64,000 bases of DNA, taken from assembly GCA_937897325.1 (NCBI GenBank), contig CALCOY010000025.1:114990-178989 (forward strand), written 5' to 3'. Under the pieces are notes generated by a model that saw nothing but the letters and a program-made list of their open reading frames with translations, was not told the origin of the DNA and searched no databases. The DNA is from an uncultured Shimia sp. GTDB lineage: Bacteria > Pseudomonadota > Alphaproteobacteria > Rhodobacterales > Rhodobacteraceae. The position numbers and the translations under genes are program-made. Shown here piece after piece: positions 38,836 through 48,972 of the stretch (positions are counted from its first letter, which is position 1; each line of letters opens with the position of its first letter).

Positions 38836-39698
38836 ACTCGGTCTTTGTGGCAGCCTTCTGGATGATCGGCACGATCGCGTCTTTTTCCGCAATGGCCGTG
38901 GCCGGGCGCGAGGTCAGCTTTGCCCTCGACACCTTTGAAATCATGATGTACCGCAGTGTTGTGGGTGTAATGGTCGTCTGTACGCTGGCTGGATTTACCG
39001 GAACATGGCGACAGATAGATCGGCAGCAACTCGGTCTTCAGGGTGTCCGAAACATCGCACATTTTGCTGGCCAGAACCTCTGGTTTTATGCGGTCACAGC
39101 GATCCCGCTGGCCCAAGTATTCGCACTTGAATTCACCTCCCCGATCTGGGTGATCCTGTTCAGCCCGCTGATCCTAGGCGAACGGTTGACACGCATTCGC
39201 ATGATAGCGGCGCTCATCGGCTTTGCAGGCATCCTCATTGTCGCCCGTCCGGACATGGCCGGGATAAATGCTGGCGTGATTGCAGCAGCCGCCTCGGCCG
39301 TATTCTTCGCACTCACCAACGTCTTCACCAAGCGGCTGACCCGCACACAATCGATCACATGCATCCTGTTTTACCTGACTGCGATGCAATTGGCCTTCGG
39401 CATCATCGCCTCTGGATATGACGGCGACATCGCCCTGCCCGACGCCACGACCCTGCCCTGGCTTGTCCTGATCGGCATCGCGGGGCTTGTCGCCCATTTC
39501 TGCCTGACCAACGCGCTCGCCATTGCCCCTGCAACAGTTGTCATGCCAATCGACTTCATTCGCCTACCTGCGATCGCGATCATCGGCATGCTTGTCTACA
39601 ATGAAGCATTGGACATCTGGGTCTTCGTCGGTGCGTTGGTGATTTTTGCGGGCAACTACCTGAACATCTGGGTCGAAACGCGCCGCGCTCCCGCGTGA
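38832..39698 (+). CDS. EamA-family drug/metabolite exporter (first of two)
   Basis: A 288-residue protein with ten hydrophobic segments arranged as two five-helix EamA repeats, the DMT superfamily exporter fold. Visible hallmarks are ALEFTSPIWVILFSPLILGERL at the end of the first repeat and VMPIDFIRLPAIAIIGMLVYNE in the second. Substrates in this family range from amino acids to nucleosides; none can be assigned here. It overlaps the methyltransferase gene upstream by four bases. Confidence 0.85.
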   Translation: MNSVFVAAFWMIGTIASFSAMAVAGREVSFALDTFEIMMYRSVVGVMVVCTLAGFTGTWRQIDRQQLGLQGVRNIAHFAGQNLWFYAVTAIPLAQVFALEFTSPIWVILFSPLILGERLTRIRMIAALIGFAGILIVARPDMAGINAGVIAAAASAVFFALTNVFTKRLTRTQSITCILFYLTAMQLAFGIIASGYDGDIALPDATTLPWLVLIGIAGLVAHFCLTNALAIAPATVVMPIDFIRLPAIAIIGMLVYNEALDIWVFVGALVIFAGNYLNIWVETRRAPA

Positions 39699-39826
39699 GT
39701 TGTTCATGTAACGCTTCGTCACAAAATCGCAGCATTCCCCTTCGTAAAGATTGACGCGGACCATCTGCAATATCACGGTCTGATCCCAAAGACGCGACCA
39801 ACTGTAACGCGTCCGAGGAGGAAGAA

Positions 39827-40924
39827 ATGAAGAAGCACCTTATCGCAGCAGCAGGACTGGGGCTCAGCGCGACCGTCGCTCAAGCCGGCGGGATCGAACG
39901 GACCAACCAATCTGTCGGCGTACTCTTTGAAGAAGGCCGCCACCTGGAATTCAGCATCGGCTATGCAAACCCGGACGTGAGCGGTGTGGGCACGGCAGCC
40001 GTCGGCGGTGGCGCATCTGGCAATCTGACCGAAGACTTCTTCCAGCTGGGCGCGGCCTTCAAGTCCGACATCAACAGCAAACTTTCTTACGCGATTATCG
40101 TCGACCAGCCCTATGGTGCCGATGTGGCCTACCCGCTGGTGCCGTACTTTGCCGCAGGATCCACAGCCGAGTTCAACTCAGTCGCTTTGACGGGCCTTCT
40201 GCGCTACAAGACAAACGAGAATTTCAGCGTCTATGGCGGTCTGCGACTACAGGCGATTGATGCCAATGCAAACATCCCGTTCGTACCCGGCTATACGGTC
40301 GACGGTGATCGTGAATGGGGCGTCGGTGCAGTTGTCGGCGTCGCTTACGAGATCCCTGATATCGCCCTGCGTGTCTCGCTTACATACAATTCGGAAATCG
40401 CATACGATGTCGCCACGACCGAAACCATCACTGGCGCGCCAGGGTTGATTGGGTCAACGACCGAGGTCGAAACACCACAATCCGTCCACCTCGAATTCCA
40501 GAGTGGTGTCGCGGAGAATACCCTTGTATTCGGTGGCATCCGCTGGGTGGACTGGTCCGATTTTGACATTACACCCCTCGCGTTTGCAGGCGCCACAGGC
40601 GGCCCGCTGATCGCCTATGAAAACGACTATGTCACCTACACTCTGGGCGTCGCCTATCGCTTCAATGAAACATGGGCCATGGCCGGATCGATCTCATATG
40701 AAGAGGGTGACGCCGCCTTCATGACCAACCTTGGTCCGACAGATGGCTCCACCAGCCTCAGCCTCGCCGCCATCTACACCCAGGACAATATGGAGATCAC
40801 GACAGGCATCCGCTACACTGATCTGGGCAATGCGCAGACCCGAGCAGGTGCCGCAGCGCCTGCCGCGATCTTTGAGGATAACGATGCCGTCAGCGTCGGT
40901 GTAAGCGTCGCCTTTAAGTTCTAG
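39827..40924 (+). CDS. FadL/OmpP1-type outer-membrane channel
   Basis: A 365-residue beta-barrel protein of the FadL family, outer-membrane channels for hydrophobic compounds. Residues 1-20 are a signal peptide ending in AQA. The mature part alternates short hydrophilic and aromatic beta strands and ends in a terminal Phe (VSVAFKF), the usual targeting signal for BAM. The start ATG 39827 follows AGGAGGAAGAA, a very strong ribosome site, as expected for an abundant porin. A terminator follows directly. Confidence 0.9.
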   Translation: MKKHLIAAAGLGLSATVAQAGGIERTNQSVGVLFEEGRHLEFSIGYANPDVSGVGTAAVGGGASGNLTEDFFQLGAAFKSDINSKLSYAIIVDQPYGADVAYPLVPYFAAGSTAEFNSVALTGLLRYKTNENFSVYGGLRLQAIDANANIPFVPGYTVDGDREWGVGAVVGVAYEIPDIALRVSLTYNSEIAYDVATTETITGAPGLIGSTTEVETPQSVHLEFQSGVAENTLVFGGIRWVDWSDFDITPLAFAGATGGPLIAYENDYVTYTLGVAYRFNETWAMAGSISYEEGDAAFMTNLGPTDGSTSLSLAAIYTQDNMEITTGIRYTDLGNAQTRAGAAAPAAIFEDNDAVSVGVSVAFKF

Positions 40925-40948
40925 AACGCTGCCCCAAAATCATATGAA

Positions 40949-40974
40949 ACCCTCGCCAACCGGCGGGGGTTTTT
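40949..40974 (+). terminator. Intrinsic terminator after FadL-type gene
   Basis: A nine-base stem ACCCTCGCC with loop AACC and complement GGCGGGGGT (one G-U pair) is followed by TTTTT. It ends 50 bases past the stop codon. Confidence 0.88.
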
Positions 40975-41028
40975 ACTTGTCGCAAGAAACGGATTGCATG
41001 CCTCCCGAGTGACAAGCAGGGTCCCGGC

Positions 41029-41946
41029 ATGAAAGTCACGCAGAAATCCCTGTCCGGTCGTGCCTGGGCCGAAATGACCCTTTTGGGCCTGATCTGGGGC
41101 GCGTCCTTCCTGTCCATCCGCGTAGCGCTTGACGAAATCGGCCCGCTGACATCCGTCGCGCACCGCACCGGCTGGGCCATGCTCGTCCTTTGGGCCGTGG
41201 TGCTCATTTTGCGCTTGCCCGTGCCGCGCGACCCAAGGATCTGGGCCAGCTTCTTCGTCATGGGTCTTTTGAACAACGTCATCCCTTTCGCTCTGATGGC
41301 GTGGGGACAGTTGTACGTGGAGACCGGCCTGACCTCGATCCTCAACGCGGCAACGGCCATCTTTGGGATCATCGCCGCTGCCTTTTTCTTTGCGGATGAG
41401 CGGTTGAGCCTGCGCAAAGGCCTTGGAGTCGCCATTGGTTTTCTGGGGGTCACCACGGCCATCGGCCTCGACAATTTCAGGAACTTCGACCTGCGCAGCC
41501 TCGCTCAGATCGCCATCATTGGCGGAACGATCAGCTATGCCCTGGCCAGCGTCTGGGCCCGCAAGCGCCTCGGCGATCTGCGCGCGGAGGTGGCTGCAGC
41601 CGGCATGCTGACAGCTTCGACTCTGATCACTCTCCCGCTCGCCTGGATCGCGGAAGGCCCAATCTCGCTGGGTCTCTCCCCAAAGACAATGATTGCTGTA
41701 GGTTACTACGCCATCATCGCCACGGCGGGCGCCTATCTGCTCTATTACCGCGTCCTGAGCCTCGCGGGCAGTGGCAACCTTATGCTGGTCACGCTCCTGA
41801 TCGCCCCAGTCGCCATCCTGCTGGGCGCGCTGGTGCGGGATGAGACACTTGCTCCCAATGCGTTTGCGGGCTTCGCCCTGCTGGCGCTCGGACTGGCGGT
41901 TCTGGACGGTCGCATCCTGGCCGATTGGACGACGCGCAGGAATTGA
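41029..41946 (+). CDS. EamA-family drug/metabolite exporter (second)
   Basis: A 305-residue ten-helix DMT exporter with two EamA repeats. AEMTLLGLIWGASFLSIRVAL opens the first repeat, and RFWA-like spacing with YRVLSLAGSGNLMLVTLLIAP closes the second. It shares little with the exporter at 38832 beyond the fold. The start ATG 41029 is preceded by AGGG. It stands alone after the FadL terminator, so it has its own promoter. Confidence 0.85.
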   Translation: MKVTQKSLSGRAWAEMTLLGLIWGASFLSIRVALDEIGPLTSVAHRTGWAMLVLWAVVLILRLPVPRDPRIWASFFVMGLLNNVIPFALMAWGQLYVETGLTSILNAATAIFGIIAAAFFFADERLSLRKGLGVAIGFLGVTTAIGLDNFRNFDLRSLAQIAIIGGTISYALASVWARKRLGDLRAEVAAAGMLTASTLITLPLAWIAEGPISLGLSPKTMIAVGYYAIIATAGAYLLYYRVLSLAGSGNLMLVTLLIAPVAILLGALVRDETLAPNAFAGFALLALGLAVLDGRILADWTTRRN

Positions 41947-42002
41947 CCACTCAAAGACGGGTCGCTAGGAAGCAAGTCAGTCACTGAAAGGCCGCCTTTC
42001 CA

Positions 42003-42863
42003 ATGCTTTATCCCGATGCATCCGCCTGGCACGCGGCCCCTCACAAACGCGTTCTCGTCTTCGGCATGTCCGGCCTCGGCAAGACCTACCTCGCGATGCT
42101 TTTGCGCGGGGCGGGATCGTGGTTCCATTACTCTATCGACTACCGCATCGGCACGCGCCACATGGGTGAGTTGATCGCCGACAACGCCATGGCCGAGGCG
42201 ATGAAGGTGCCCTTCCTGCGTGAACTACTGATGACTGACAGCATCTATATCGGCTCCAACATCACGTTTGCGAACCTCGCACCGGTGGCGACATATCTGG
42301 GCAAACCCGGCGATCCGACCAAGGGAGGACTTCAGATCGACGAGTACCGCAAGCGGCAAGAGCAGTTTCGCGTTGCCGAAATCGCGGCTCTGAACGACAC
42401 GCCATACTTCATTGAACGTGCCGAACGTTTGTATGGTTATTCCAACTTTATCTGCGACACCGGTGGCTCGATCTGTGAATGGGTCGATCCGCTCGACGAT
42501 GCAGACCCGCTGATGACTTTGCTTTCCGCGCATTGCCTGCCCGTCTGGATCAAGGGAAACGCGGCGCATACGCAAGAACTTATCCGCCGATTTGATCGCG
42601 ACCCAAAGCCGATGGCTTATCAACCGCACTTCCTAACCGATTGCTGGTCTGCCTACCTTTCGCAGACCGGCAATGCATCCGACCGCGTAGACCCCGACAG
42701 CTTTATTCGCTGGACATACGCACGCGCCCTGGGACACCGCCAACCTCGTTACGAAGCCATGGCTCGATGGGGCGTAACACTCAGCGCAGACGAGGTTTCA
42801 TCTCTCAAAGGTGAAGCAGATTTCAACGCATTGATCGCCACCGCACTTGAGCGCCGGGCCTAG
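42003..42863 (+). CDS. P-loop ATPase of unknown function
   Basis: A 286-residue cytoplasmic protein with an N-terminal Walker A motif [14 protein letters not shown] (residues about 17-30) and a possible Walker B in [12 protein letters not shown]. The arrangement of a small nucleotide-binding fold with [14 protein letters not shown] close to the P-loop resembles kinases acting on small molecules or a guanylate-kinase-like fold, but I cannot name a family. It follows the EamA gene by 56 bases and precedes metA by 59. It is probably conserved in Rhodobacteraceae, judging by its ordinary codon use. Confidence 0.65.
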   Translation: MLYPDASAWHAAPHKRVLVFGMSGLGKTYLAMLLRGAGSWFHYSIDYRIGTRHMGELIADNAMAEAMKVPFLRELLMTDSIYIGSNITFANLAPVATYLGKPGDPTKGGLQIDEYRKRQEQFRVAEIAALNDTPYFIERAERLYGYSNFICDTGGSICEWVDPLDDADPLMTLLSAHCLPVWIKGNAAHTQELIRRFDRDPKPMAYQPHFLTDCWSAYLSQTGNASDRVDPDSFIRWTYARALGHRQPRYEAMARWGVTLSADEVSSLKGEADFNALIATALERRA

Positions 42864-42887
42864 CCCTTCTATCTGCGTCTGACACCT

Positions 42888-42920
42888 ACGCGATACCGAC
42901 GCAACACCGACGTGATACAG
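42888..42920 (+). repeat. Three imperfect 11-base tandem repeats before metA
   Basis: ACGCGATACCG, ACGCAACACCG and ACGTGATACAG stand head to tail and end two bases before the metA ATG. They occupy the place of a ribosome-binding site; no purine-rich SD sequence is visible. Confidence 0.7.
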
Positions 42921-42922
42921 AT

Positions 42923-43873
42923 ATGCCGATAAAACTGCCTTCTTCCCTGCCCGCCTATAACGTTCTCGACCGTGAGGGTGTCATGGTCATGGATGAAGAG
43001 CTGGCCGCGCATCAGGATATACGGCCCATGCGCATCGGCCTTTTGAACCTGATGCCCAAAAAAATTCAGACCGAAAACCAGTTCGCGCGTTTGATCGGGG
43101 CAACGCCACTGCAGATCGAACTTAGCCTGATCCGCATGTCCGGTCATCAAACGAAGAACACAGCCGCCGAACACATGGCAGAGTTCTACCGCCCGTTTTC
43201 CGAGGTGAAGAATGAGAGGTTCGACGGGCTAGTCATCACCGGCGCACCAATAGAACACCTGGATTTTCAAGAGGTCGGCTATTGGGACGAGTTGGAAGAG
43301 GTCATGGACTGGACCCAGACCAACGTGCATTCGACCTTCGGTGTGTGCTGGGGCGGAATGGCGATGCTTCACCACTTCCACGGCGTGCCCAAACACATTC
43401 TGCCGCAGAAGCTTTTCGGCGCCTATCGCCACACGAACCTTTCTCCCGCCTCGCCCTATCTGCGCGGGTTCTCGGATGATTGCGTGGTGCCAGTGTCGCG
43501 CTGGACCGAAGTGCGCGCACCCGAGGTGGAGGCGGCAGGTCTGCCTATCCTGCTCGGCAGCCCAGAGACTGGCCCATGTCTGATCGAAGATCCGGACCAC
43601 CGCGCCCTCTATATCCTCAATCATTTCGAATACGACAGCCACACCCTGAAAGAAGAATACGAACGTGATCGCGCGAATTCGCAGGTCGAATCCGCGGAAA
43701 TTTCTTTGCCATTCAACTACTTCCCGGGCGATGATCCGGCAGCCAAGCCGCAGAACCGTTGGCGCAGCCACGCGCATCTTCTTTATGGAAATTGGATTTC
43801 CGAAATCTATCTTACGACGCCGTACGACGCGAATTTGATTGGGCAAACCAGCACCGACCTGCGGAGCGGTTAA
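42923..43873 (+). CDS. metA: MetA homoserine acyltransferase, acetyl-type residue
   Basis: Acylates homoserine in the first committed step of methionine synthesis. The 316-residue protein has the MetA nucleophile Cys in FGVCWGGMA (about 139-147), the catalytic His in ILNHFEYDS and Glu in the same region. Residue 111, reported to set acyl-CoA choice (Glu for acetyl, Gly for succinyl), is Glu here (APIEHL), so the enzyme is predicted to use acetyl-CoA. The hydrolase gene downstream overlaps its stop by one base. The start region carries tandem repeats instead of a clear SD. Confidence 0.9.
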   Translation: MPIKLPSSLPAYNVLDREGVMVMDEELAAHQDIRPMRIGLLNLMPKKIQTENQFARLIGATPLQIELSLIRMSGHQTKNTAAEHMAEFYRPFSEVKNERFDGLVITGAPIEHLDFQEVGYWDELEEVMDWTQTNVHSTFGVCWGGMAMLHHFHGVPKHILPQKLFGAYRHTNLSPASPYLRGFSDDCVVPVSRWTEVRAPEVEAAGLPILLGSPETGPCLIEDPDHRALYILNHFEYDSHTLKEEYERDRANSQVESAEISLPFNYFPGDDPAAKPQNRWRSHAHLLYGNWISEIYLTTPYDANLIGQTSTDLRSG

Positions 43874-44838
43874 TGAGATACATCATGGTTGTGGGCCTCA
43901 CGGTCGTCTTGTTCAGCCTCATCGTTCAATGGCGCGCAAGGGCGCGCGAAATGGCGGCAGAGGCGGCCTACCCACCTGTCGGCCAGATATTGTCCGTCGA
44001 AGGTGTTCAAGTGCATGCCCAGGTCATGGGCGAAGGCCCCGATCTTATCCTGATCCACGGTGCCAGCGGCAACGTGCGCGATTTTACCTTCGATTTCGCG
44101 CAGCGCCTTACAGAAAGATATCGCGTGGTCATCTTTGACAGGCCAGGTCTTGGCTGGACCGACCGGGCTAACGATGCCTATCGGGGGGCATGGAACACAA
44201 ACGCGGAGCCGCCCCTGGTTCAGGCCAACATCTTGAACAAGGCAGCGCAGCAACTTGGCGTGATCGACCCCATCGTGCTCGGCCATTCGTTTGGCGGAGC
44301 CGTTGCTATGGCATGGGCGCTGGAACACGATCCCGCTGCTGTCGTCATGGTGGCTGGTGTTGCCAATCCGTGGCCTGGTGATCTTGGTTGGCTCTATCAA
44401 GTGAACAGCTCATCGCTGGGCGGGGCGCTTTTTGTTCCCATACTTTCGGCCTTCACGCCGCAGAGCGTCGTCGCCGACACCCTTGGCAGCATTTTCGAAC
44501 CGGCAAAGCCGCCCGACGGCTATCTCGATCACGTCGGCCCTGGCTTGACACTGCGCCGCCAGACCCTGCGGGCCAATGCCCGACAGGTGAACTATCTGAA
44601 GCCTCATATCACCGATATGTCAAAGCGTTACAAGGATATTCTCATCCCTCTTGAGATGGTACATGGGGATGCTGACACAATCGTACCGATGCGAATCCAT
44701 TCCGAGCCACTTAGCGAACAGGTCGAAGGGGCCAACCTTACCATTGTGCCTAACGCAGGACATATGCCGCATCACAGCCATCCCGAGGCCGTGATCGAAG
44801 CCATTGACCGGGCCGCTGCGCGCGCGGGTTTGCGTTAG
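43873..44838 (+). CDS. Alpha/beta hydrolase with N-terminal membrane anchor
   Basis: A 321-residue hydrolase. The N-terminal segment [18 protein letters not shown] is an uncleaved anchor or signal, the lid is about 150-245, and the catalytic elements are LILIHGASG (oxyanion side), Ser in [11 protein letters not shown], Asp in [11 protein letters not shown] and His in [11 protein letters not shown] 43873 shares a base with the metA TAA stop (TAATG), so it is translated from the metA transcript. A longer frame from 43759 is a shadow over metA. Substrate unknown. Confidence 0.88.
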   Translation: MRYIMVVGLTVVLFSLIVQWRARAREMAAEAAYPPVGQILSVEGVQVHAQVMGEGPDLILIHGASGNVRDFTFDFAQRLTERYRVVIFDRPGLGWTDRANDAYRGAWNTNAEPPLVQANILNKAAQQLGVIDPIVLGHSFGGAVAMAWALEHDPAAVVMVAGVANPWPGDLGWLYQVNSSSLGGALFVPILSAFTPQSVVADTLGSIFEPAKPPDGYLDHVGPGLTLRRQTLRANARQVNYLKPHITDMSKRYKDILIPLEMVHGDADTIVPMRIHSEPLSEQVEGANLTIVPNAGHMPHHSHPEAVIEAIDRAAARAGLR

Positions 44839-44891
44839 CCGCCCCACTCCCCCATATTGATGTTAAGAGCAGTAACTTAAAGGACACCGCC

Positions 44892-45761
44892 ATGGCCCTC
44901 CCTTTTGACGGCGGCATCAGCACATATTTTCGGGATGGTGCACCCGACGCTGTTCGCAAGGCGATCGCGACAGGCGAAAAACGCGAAATCCTCAATGAGA
45001 GCTATCCTTACGAAAAACGTATGGACAAGGATGAGTACGAGGGTCAGTTCGATGCGCTTCAGATTGAATTGGTCAAACTGCAGGCTTGGGCAATATCAAC
45101 TGGGGCCCGGGTCGTCGTCATCTTCGAAGGCCGTGACGCTGCTGGCAAAGGTGGCACGATCAGCCGATTTCGGCAGAACCTGAACCCACGCCACGCCCGC
45201 GTCATCGCCTTGTCGAAGCCGACGGAAATCGAAGCCGGTCAATGGTACTTTCAGCGCTACCTCAAGCATATGCCCGCCAAAGGCGAGATCGTTTTCTTCG
45301 ACCGATCATGGTATAATCGAGGTGTTGTGGAAAAAGTCTTTGGCTTTTGCACGGATGCAGAGCGAGAGCACTTCTTCACTCAGGTCACAGACGTTGAGCG
45401 TATGCTGGTCGAGGACGGTGTCCATCTGTTCAAGTTCTGGCTGAATGTCGGACGGGCAGAACAATTGCGCCGTTTCCTGCAGCGTGAGACCGATCCCCTG
45501 AAGCACTGGAAGCTCAGCCGGATCGATGTCGATGGACTGGCCAAATGGGATGACTACAGCGACGCGATCCAGGAAACGCTTGATCGAAGTCACAGCGAGC
45601 ACGCACCCTGGACCATCATTCGCAGCGATGACAAGAAACGCGCGCGGCTCGCCGCCATACGCACGCTCCTCCACGAGATAGGCTATGCAAACAAGGACCG
45701 CGAAGCGATTGGCGATATTGACCGCACAATAGCCGGGGGCCCGGATCTCTGGCATGCCTAA
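44892..45761 (+). CDS. ppk2: Polyphosphate kinase 2
   Basis: Uses polyphosphate to phosphorylate nucleoside mono- or diphosphates, or the reverse. The 289-residue chain carries the Walker A motif [16 protein letters not shown] (about 78-93), the lid module around [18 protein letters not shown] and the Walker [10 protein letters not shown]. The single-domain length fits class I PPK2. ATG 44892 follows AAAGGACACCGCC. A TetR gene overlaps its end by eight bases. Confidence 0.93.
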   Translation: MALPFDGGISTYFRDGAPDAVRKAIATGEKREILNESYPYEKRMDKDEYEGQFDALQIELVKLQAWAISTGARVVVIFEGRDAAGKGGTISRFRQNLNPRHARVIALSKPTEIEAGQWYFQRYLKHMPAKGEIVFFDRSWYNRGVVEKVFGFCTDAEREHFFTQVTDVERMLVEDGVHLFKFWLNVGRAEQLRRFLQRETDPLKHWKLSRIDVDGLAKWDDYSDAIQETLDRSHSEHAPWTIIRSDDKKRARLAAIRTLLHEIGYANKDREAIGDIDRTIAGGPDLWHA

Positions 45762-46371
45762 ACGCGGATATCATCACGGCAACCTCAAGGCCGCATTGGT
45801 CGATGCGGCGCTGCAGCTTATCGAACAGAAAGGCCCGACGGGCTTTACACTGTCCGAGGCGGCCAAGCAGGCGGGCGTCACACCAGCAGCCGTTTATCGG
45901 CACTTCGAAGGGCGTGAGGATCTGATCGCTGAAGCAGCCAGGCAGGGCTATGAGGTCTTCGCGGATCTGATGGAGTATGCATATCAATCCGGGCAGCCCT
46001 CGGCGCTGGCGGCTTTTGAGGCAACGGGCCGCGCCTATCTGGCCTTTGCTCGCAAGTATCCGGGCCACTACATCGCGATGTTCGAAAGCGGCATTTCGGT
46101 CAATAGAACACCGGAACTGGCCAATGTCGCCGCGCGCGCGAACGAGGTGCTGGAAAAGGCGGCAACGGATCTGAGCGAGCATATTCCCGAAGAGAAACGC
46201 CCCCCAGCAACCATGTTTTCCGCCCATATCTGGGCGATGAGCCACGGCGTCGTAGAGCTTTTTGCGCGGAATTCGCCTGGTCGGGCCTCGCCCTTCCCAC
46301 CCGACGATTTGTTGGAAACCGGGATCGGAATCTACCTGCGCGGCCTTGGGCTTGTCCCACCCGACAAATGA
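45754..46371 (+). CDS. TetR/AcrR-family transcriptional regulator
   Basis: A 205-residue repressor-type protein. The N-terminal helix-turn-helix is [30 protein letters not shown] (about 30-59), typical of TetR; the remainder is the helical ligand-binding and dimerisation domain. It overlaps the ppk2 stop by eight bases, so it is cotranscribed with ppk2 and could autoregulate that unit. The effector is unknown. It ends the coding-dense stretch before the decay zone. Confidence 0.9.
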   Translation: MPKRGYHHGNLKAALVDAALQLIEQKGPTGFTLSEAAKQAGVTPAAVYRHFEGREDLIAEAARQGYEVFADLMEYAYQSGQPSALAAFEATGRAYLAFARKYPGHYIAMFESGISVNRTPELANVAARANEVLEKAATDLSEHIPEEKRPPATMFSAHIWAMSHGVVELFARNSPGRASPFPPDDLLETGIGIYLRGLGLVPPDK

Positions 46372-46414
46372 CATAACGCTAAGTACGTTAAGACTGGCGC
46401 CCGAGCGTAAGCCC

Positions 46415-47603
46415 CTAGGCGCCTTTCAAAATAAGGGACTTTGCCAAAGTCGGCTTTAGGCGTTTTCGCAAGAAGGTCATCCCTCGCGCGACCAGACCGC
46501 AATGGGGGATTTGCGGACCCAAGCTCATTTCGTACATCAGTTCCAGCAGATCGCGGTCCGCAGGTTTGCACTCAGCCGCGCTTTTGATGATTGTCAGCAA
46601 GTATTCCCGCTTGTTCTGGCGGTAGTGCGGTACGTCGAACACCGCGCCAAAATCATCAAGCTTGCCAAGAACATCGAGATTGACCATGGCGCGAGCGCAC
46701 TTCCAGCACCGTGAACAATGCGGTGGTTTTGTCCACGCACGCATCTTTTGCGGAGCCACGCAAACGTCAAGCAGCGTGCGCGCGGGTGAGTATCCGGCTG
46801 TCTTTTCCATCTTCTCAATACGCGGAAGACCGGCGCCGCTCGATTGGAAGCGCATGCGTTCGGTAGACAGACGCCCAAGCAACATCGGTTCGACATGGGA
46901 CATGTCATCATTTCCTGTTTTGATGTCCTTGTAAGAATAGTCGGTAGGGATCGGCAAAGAACAGGGCAGCAGCTGCTTTTCCGGTCGTGTGGGTGCGTTG
47001 GAAGCCTAGTCCAAAGCTTGATTAGAAGACCTCCCGGTTGGTCCAAACGCTTTGCGCGGCCATCCCCTTTTCAACTGCATAGGCCGCAGTCCCGTTCGAG
47101 GTTGCGCCGGAACAAAGGGGCTCCCTCGCCCAGTTTTCTGTTCTTACCCATCGAAAATGTCACCAGCGCGTTGATCGTCTGGCGATCTGGCGTGTCGTCC
47201 GCAGCACAAATCGCCATTGTCGTGAATGTGTGGACGCCCGCAGAAAAACCAGTGCCACATGTGGGCCAGGGACAAGCATCGTGTCGTCGACAATATCAGC
47301 CGATATAGTGACACGACCCAATGCGGAGTCATAGGCCTGCAACAACGCCTGAATATCATTTTTCAGATTGAACAGCAGATCGGCGGACAGTTTGCCTCTA
47401 ACTCGAAGATCCTCTCCCGTGTGCATGGCCGGATAGATGAGGCCAACTGCGGTACAATCCACGAGGTTCGGTGATGCAGGCGGCAAGTCGCCCCCCCGGC
47501 CTTCGACAAACGACCTGTCATCGCCGGGCAACCCCATCACACAGCAGTCTATTGATCGTTTCCCGCCCGATCGTTCAATCCGGATCTCATCAACAATTGC
47601 CAT
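46415..47603 (-). pseudogene. Frameshifted PP-loop (QueC-like) ATP-pyrophosphatase family gene
   Basis: Successive pieces of one roughly 395-residue protein are found in changing frames from ATG 47603 leftwards. The first frame runs MAIVDEIRIERS to about 47280. A second frame has GTGFSAGVHTFTT near 47215-47256, where SGGVDSF is expected. Further pieces are NRKLGEGAPLFRRNL, AYAVEKGMAAQSVW and FQRTHTTGKAAAAL. The C-terminal frame (46957-46415) contains LLGRLSTERMRF, LPRIEKMEKTA and the Cys motif HCSRCWKCARAM. At least four frame changes and the damaged PP-loop (SAGVHT) indicate decay; the total length fits an intact ancestor. The family name is from memory of these motifs. Confidence 0.65.
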
Positions 47604-47770
47604 TGCGCACATCTTCGCTGCTTATGCCCGCCTCCATGGCATTTACCTATGAAGGGGCAAAATGCCTATCTTTTTGGGCCGTCTAAAATCTTGTGTTGAA
47701 ACGACTTTTTGGGTTGGACACCGCCGATAGCGACAATTGCTGTCAATCGCAGCCTCGACTGATCACACAG

Positions 47771-47796
47771 AAAAAGGCCGCCCCAATGGGACGGCC
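47771..47796 (-). terminator. Intrinsic terminator after rpsI
   Basis: On the minus strand a nine-base stem GGCCGTCCC with loop ATT and complement GGGGCGGCC (one G-U pair) is followed by TTTTT at 47771-47775. It lies 24 bases past the rpsI stop and closes the rplM-rpsI operon. Confidence 0.9.
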
Positions 47797-47819
47797 CTCG
47801 AAATTGATCTGGTGTTGTC

Positions 47820-48308
47820 TTAACGTTTGGAGAACTGGAAGCTCTTCCGGGCCTTGGCCTTACCGTATTTCTTCCGCTCAACAACGCGGCTGTCGCGGGT
47901 CAGGAAGCCCGCCGCCTTGAGCGCGCCGCGCAGTGAGGGATCATAAAGCTGGAGGGCCTTCGAGATACCATGCTTGACCGCTCCGGCCTGACCGGAAAGA
48001 CCGCCGCCCTTGACCGTTGCCTGCACATCGAACTGGTCTTCGACACCAGCCACCTGGAACGGTTGGCGCAGGATCATCTGCAGAACCGGACGCGCAAAGT
48101 AAGCGTTCATTTCCTTGCCATTTACGACGACCTTGCCCGAGCCAGGCTTGATCCAGACACGTGCGATAGCATCCTTCCGTTTGCCCGTCGCATAGGACCG
48201 CCCCAATTCGTCACGGACCGGCTCGCGAGGCGTCATGACTTCAGTCATTGGGGCCGCTTCGCCCGCGACGGCCTGCAGATCTTCGAGTGTGTTGATTTCT
48301 TCAGCCAT
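47820..48308 (-). CDS. rpsI: 30S ribosomal protein S9
   Basis: Small-subunit protein whose C-terminal tail reaches the P-site tRNA. The 162 residues include an N-terminal extension of about 35 residues common in alphaproteobacteria, then [21 protein letters not shown], the [19 protein letters not shown] core and the basic tail ending in KSFQFSKR. It follows rplM by four bases; the pair is a universal operon. A strong terminator follows. Confidence 0.98.
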   Translation of the reverse strand: MAEEINTLEDLQAVAGEAAPMTEVMTPREPVRDELGRSYATGKRKDAIARVWIKPGSGKVVVNGKEMNAYFARPVLQMILRQPFQVAGVEDQFDVQATVKGGGLSGQAGAVKHGISKALQLYDPSLRGALKAAGFLTRDSRVVERKKYGKAKARKSFQFSKR

Positions 48309-48312
48309 GTCT

Positions 48313-48771
48313 TCAGCTCCGCGTGTTTTTCTTGTTCATGGATGCAACATCCAAAACTTCGGGGCTTTGCGCCTCATGGGGGTGTTCAGATCCTGCATAA
48401 ACGCGCAGGTTCGTCATCTGCTTGCGGGCCAGACGGTTGCCAGGAAGCATACGCTTGACCGCCAGTGTTACAACGCGCTCCGGGTGAGCGCCTTCTAAGA
48501 TCTGCGCCTTGGTGCGTGATTTGATGCCGCCCGGATGGCCAGTATGCCAGTAGTGGTTTTCCTCACGTTTCTTACCAGTCATCTGAATCTTTTCAGCGTT
48601 GATGACGATGACATTGTCGCCCATATCCATATGGGGCGTAAAAGTGGCCTTGTGCTTGCCGCGCAGGCGCATGGCGACGATTGAGGCAAGACGACCAAGC
48701 ACGACGCCTTGCGCGTCGATGATGATCCATTTCTTGTCGATCTCCGCTGGAGTTGCGGTGTAGGTTTTCAT
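48313..48771 (-). CDS. rplM: 50S ribosomal protein L13
   Basis: Early-assembly large-subunit protein. The 152 residues carry the signature blocks [34 protein letters not shown], and the C-terminal [32 protein letters not shown] 48771 is preceded by GAGGGATGTGAGCA. It starts the rplM-rpsI unit; the promoter must lie in the AT-rich region 48772-48960. Confidence 0.98.
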   Translation of the reverse strand: MKTYTATPAEIDKKWIIIDAQGVVLGRLASIVAMRLRGKHKATFTPHMDMGDNVIVINAEKIQMTGKKREENHYWHTGHPGGIKSRTKAQILEGAHPERVVTLAVKRMLPGNRLARKQMTNLRVYAGSEHPHEAQSPEVLDVASMNKKNTRS

Positions 48772-48972
48772 TGCTCACATCCCTCGGGGGTGGAAATTCG
48801 ATTGCGCGGTTATACGCACCAGAAAGATCAGGTCAAGCAACAAGACGCACTATTTTTCTATGAAAAACAAATGTTTAAAAATAAGGTATCATAGCACCCC
48901 AATAAGCCGACCGCTTTGAAGTTTTCCTTGTTCAACTTCAATTCCATACAATTGAGACAAGGCGTTACGCTA

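Noticed and set aside
40914..41474. 186-residue minus-strand frame opposite the second EamA gene
   Set aside because: Arg/Pro/Ser-rich antisense shadow of a GC-rich coding sequence, without ribosome site or motif.
42864..42922. SAM-II or SAM/SAH riboswitch before metA
   Set aside because: The 59-base leader is too short and lacks the conserved pseudoknot sequence; only tandem repeats are present.
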